This document shows, one piece after another, positions 4,805-5,316 of a stretch of DNA of 5,316 bases (the stretch's first letter is position 1; every line of letters begins with the position of its first letter). The translations under genes were made by a program, and so were the position numbers. The stretch comes from Actinomycetes bacterium (lineage in GTDB: Bacteria; Actinomycetota; Acidimicrobiia; Acidimicrobiales; CADCSY01). The stretch lies in contig JAODBP010000174.1 in the NCBI GenBank assembly GCA_025464025.1, positions 1-5,316 of the forward strand. The letters run 5' to 3'. Below the pieces are notes generated by a model, which was not told the DNA's origin, ran no database searches, and was given only the letters and a program-made list of their open reading frames with translations.

Positions 4805-5316
4805 TCAGGGGCCGCGGTTGCGGGCTCGGTTGTGGAAGCCGCAGGCGGGTCGGCCGTTCCAGGTCCGGGTGGGGCCGCCTTTGGCAACTTCGATGATGTG
4901 GTCGATCTGGGCGTCTTCGGACGGGACTTCGCAGGTGTCTTCGAAGCATTCCTCGCCGAGGACTTCGACGGCTCGTCGGGTGGCGCCGGTGAAGCAGCGG
5001 GCTTCGCCGACGTCGAGGGCTCGGCCCTTGCCGTCGGCGACGATGCGCTCGATCAGCGAGTCGGTCAGGTACGGGATCAGCGAGCCGGGGGTGACGACGG
5101 TGCGGTTGGCCAGCTCGCAGACCTGCTTGAACTTGTCGTAGCCCATCACCACGGTGAAGAGCGGCTCAGGCCGCCGAGCATCGTTCGGGACGGATCGGGC
5201 GCGGACAGCCATCTCCACGAACGCGTCGGCTCGCCGTTGCTTGGCGGTGCGGCGCAGCTCGGTGACGAGCGGGTCGCGTCCGAGGCGTTCCTTGGCTTCG
5301 GCCCAGTCGGCCTTGA
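4805..5316 (-). CDS. DUF222/13E12-type HNH endonuclease-domain protein (C-terminal part, cut by the window edge)
   Basis: This is the last 169 residues of a longer protein; the frame stays open to the right edge, so the GTG at 5218 is internal and not a start. The visible part resembles actinobacterial DUF222-HNH proteins (REP13E12-like). A helix with RRTAKQRRADAFVEMAVRA is followed by PEPLFTVVMGY, CELANRTVVTPGSLIPYL, and GEARCFTGATRRAVEV. The HNH nuclease core then has a Cys pair in ECFEDTC, DHI (codons for Asp and His at 4898-4903), the central Asn in WNGRPAC (4856-4858) and the closing CGFHNRARNR with His at 4832-4834. All HNH positions are filled, so a metal-dependent nuclease fold is likely. 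The biological role of this multicopy family is not settled, and it is not thought to be tied to the neighbours here. The C-terminus is normal for the family. Confidence 0.92.
   Translation of the reverse strand, partial: KADWAEAKERLGRDPLVTELRRTAKQRRADAFVEMAVRARSVPNDARRPEPLFTVVMGYDKFKQVCELANRTVVTPGSLIPYLTDSLIERIVADGKGRALDVGEARCFTGATRRAVEVLGEECFEDTCEVPSEDAQIDHIIEVAKGGPTRTWNGRPACGFHNRARNRGP

Noticed and set aside
3999..5141. Plus-strand frame of 380 codons opposite the minus-strand genes
   Set aside because: It is Ser/Arg/Thr-rich with no recognisable domain, and the minus strand carries canonical methyltransferase, MmcQ/YjbR and HNH motifs.

Overview
The window is high-GC throughout, with G/C-rich codon third positions, frequent GTG starts, and four-base ATGA or CTAG gene overlaps. 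The gene families (a PilC/GspF-type pilus assembly protein, a DUF222/13E12-type HNH protein, MmcQ/YjbR and actinobacterial-looking methyltransferases) point to a high-GC actinomycetote. The combination of type IV pilus genes with DUF222-HNH proteins would fit Acidimicrobiia, but that is an inference from gene content only.

Layout, left to right. (1) Bases 1-347, plus strand: the 3' end of a pilC/gspF-like gene, followed by a hairpin at 358-389. (2) Bases 404-1138, plus strand: a class I SAM-dependent methyltransferase. (3) Bases 1139-1342: a 204-base intergenic region that is clearly less GC-rich than its surroundings and can fold into two consecutive hairpins (1197-1301). (4) Bases 1343-3154, plus strand: a 603-residue two-domain protein of the anti-phage dCTP deaminase (AvcD-like) type. 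(5) Bases 3151-3759, plus strand: an unrecognised four-helix membrane protein whose start codon overlaps the deaminase stop (ATGA). (6) Minus strand, converging on the membrane-protein gene: a DUF222-type HNH protein cut by the right edge (4805-5316), a class I methyltransferase (4133-4774) and a MmcQ/YjbR-family protein (3756-4136). The last two are joined by another ATGA overlap.

The centre of interest is 1139-3759. Family knowledge says that deaminases with an N-terminal P-loop-kinase-like domain and a C-terminal cytidine-deaminase domain stop phage replication by draining dCTP/dCMP to dUTP/dUMP. In the Vibrio AvcID system, a small structured RNA encoded just 5' of the deaminase gene holds the enzyme inactive until phage shuts off host transcription. 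Here the deaminase is preceded by a structured, AT-richer segment in the right place for such an RNA, and is tightly coupled to a four-helix membrane protein. The membrane protein could be a second effector or a regulator. The resulting hypothesis is a three-part defence module (structured RNA, nucleotide-depleting deaminase, membrane protein). The deaminase assignment is strong, while the RNA and the role of the membrane protein are inferences.

The flanking genes look like ordinary chromosomal content. No tRNA, rRNA, CRISPR array or insertion sequence was seen.
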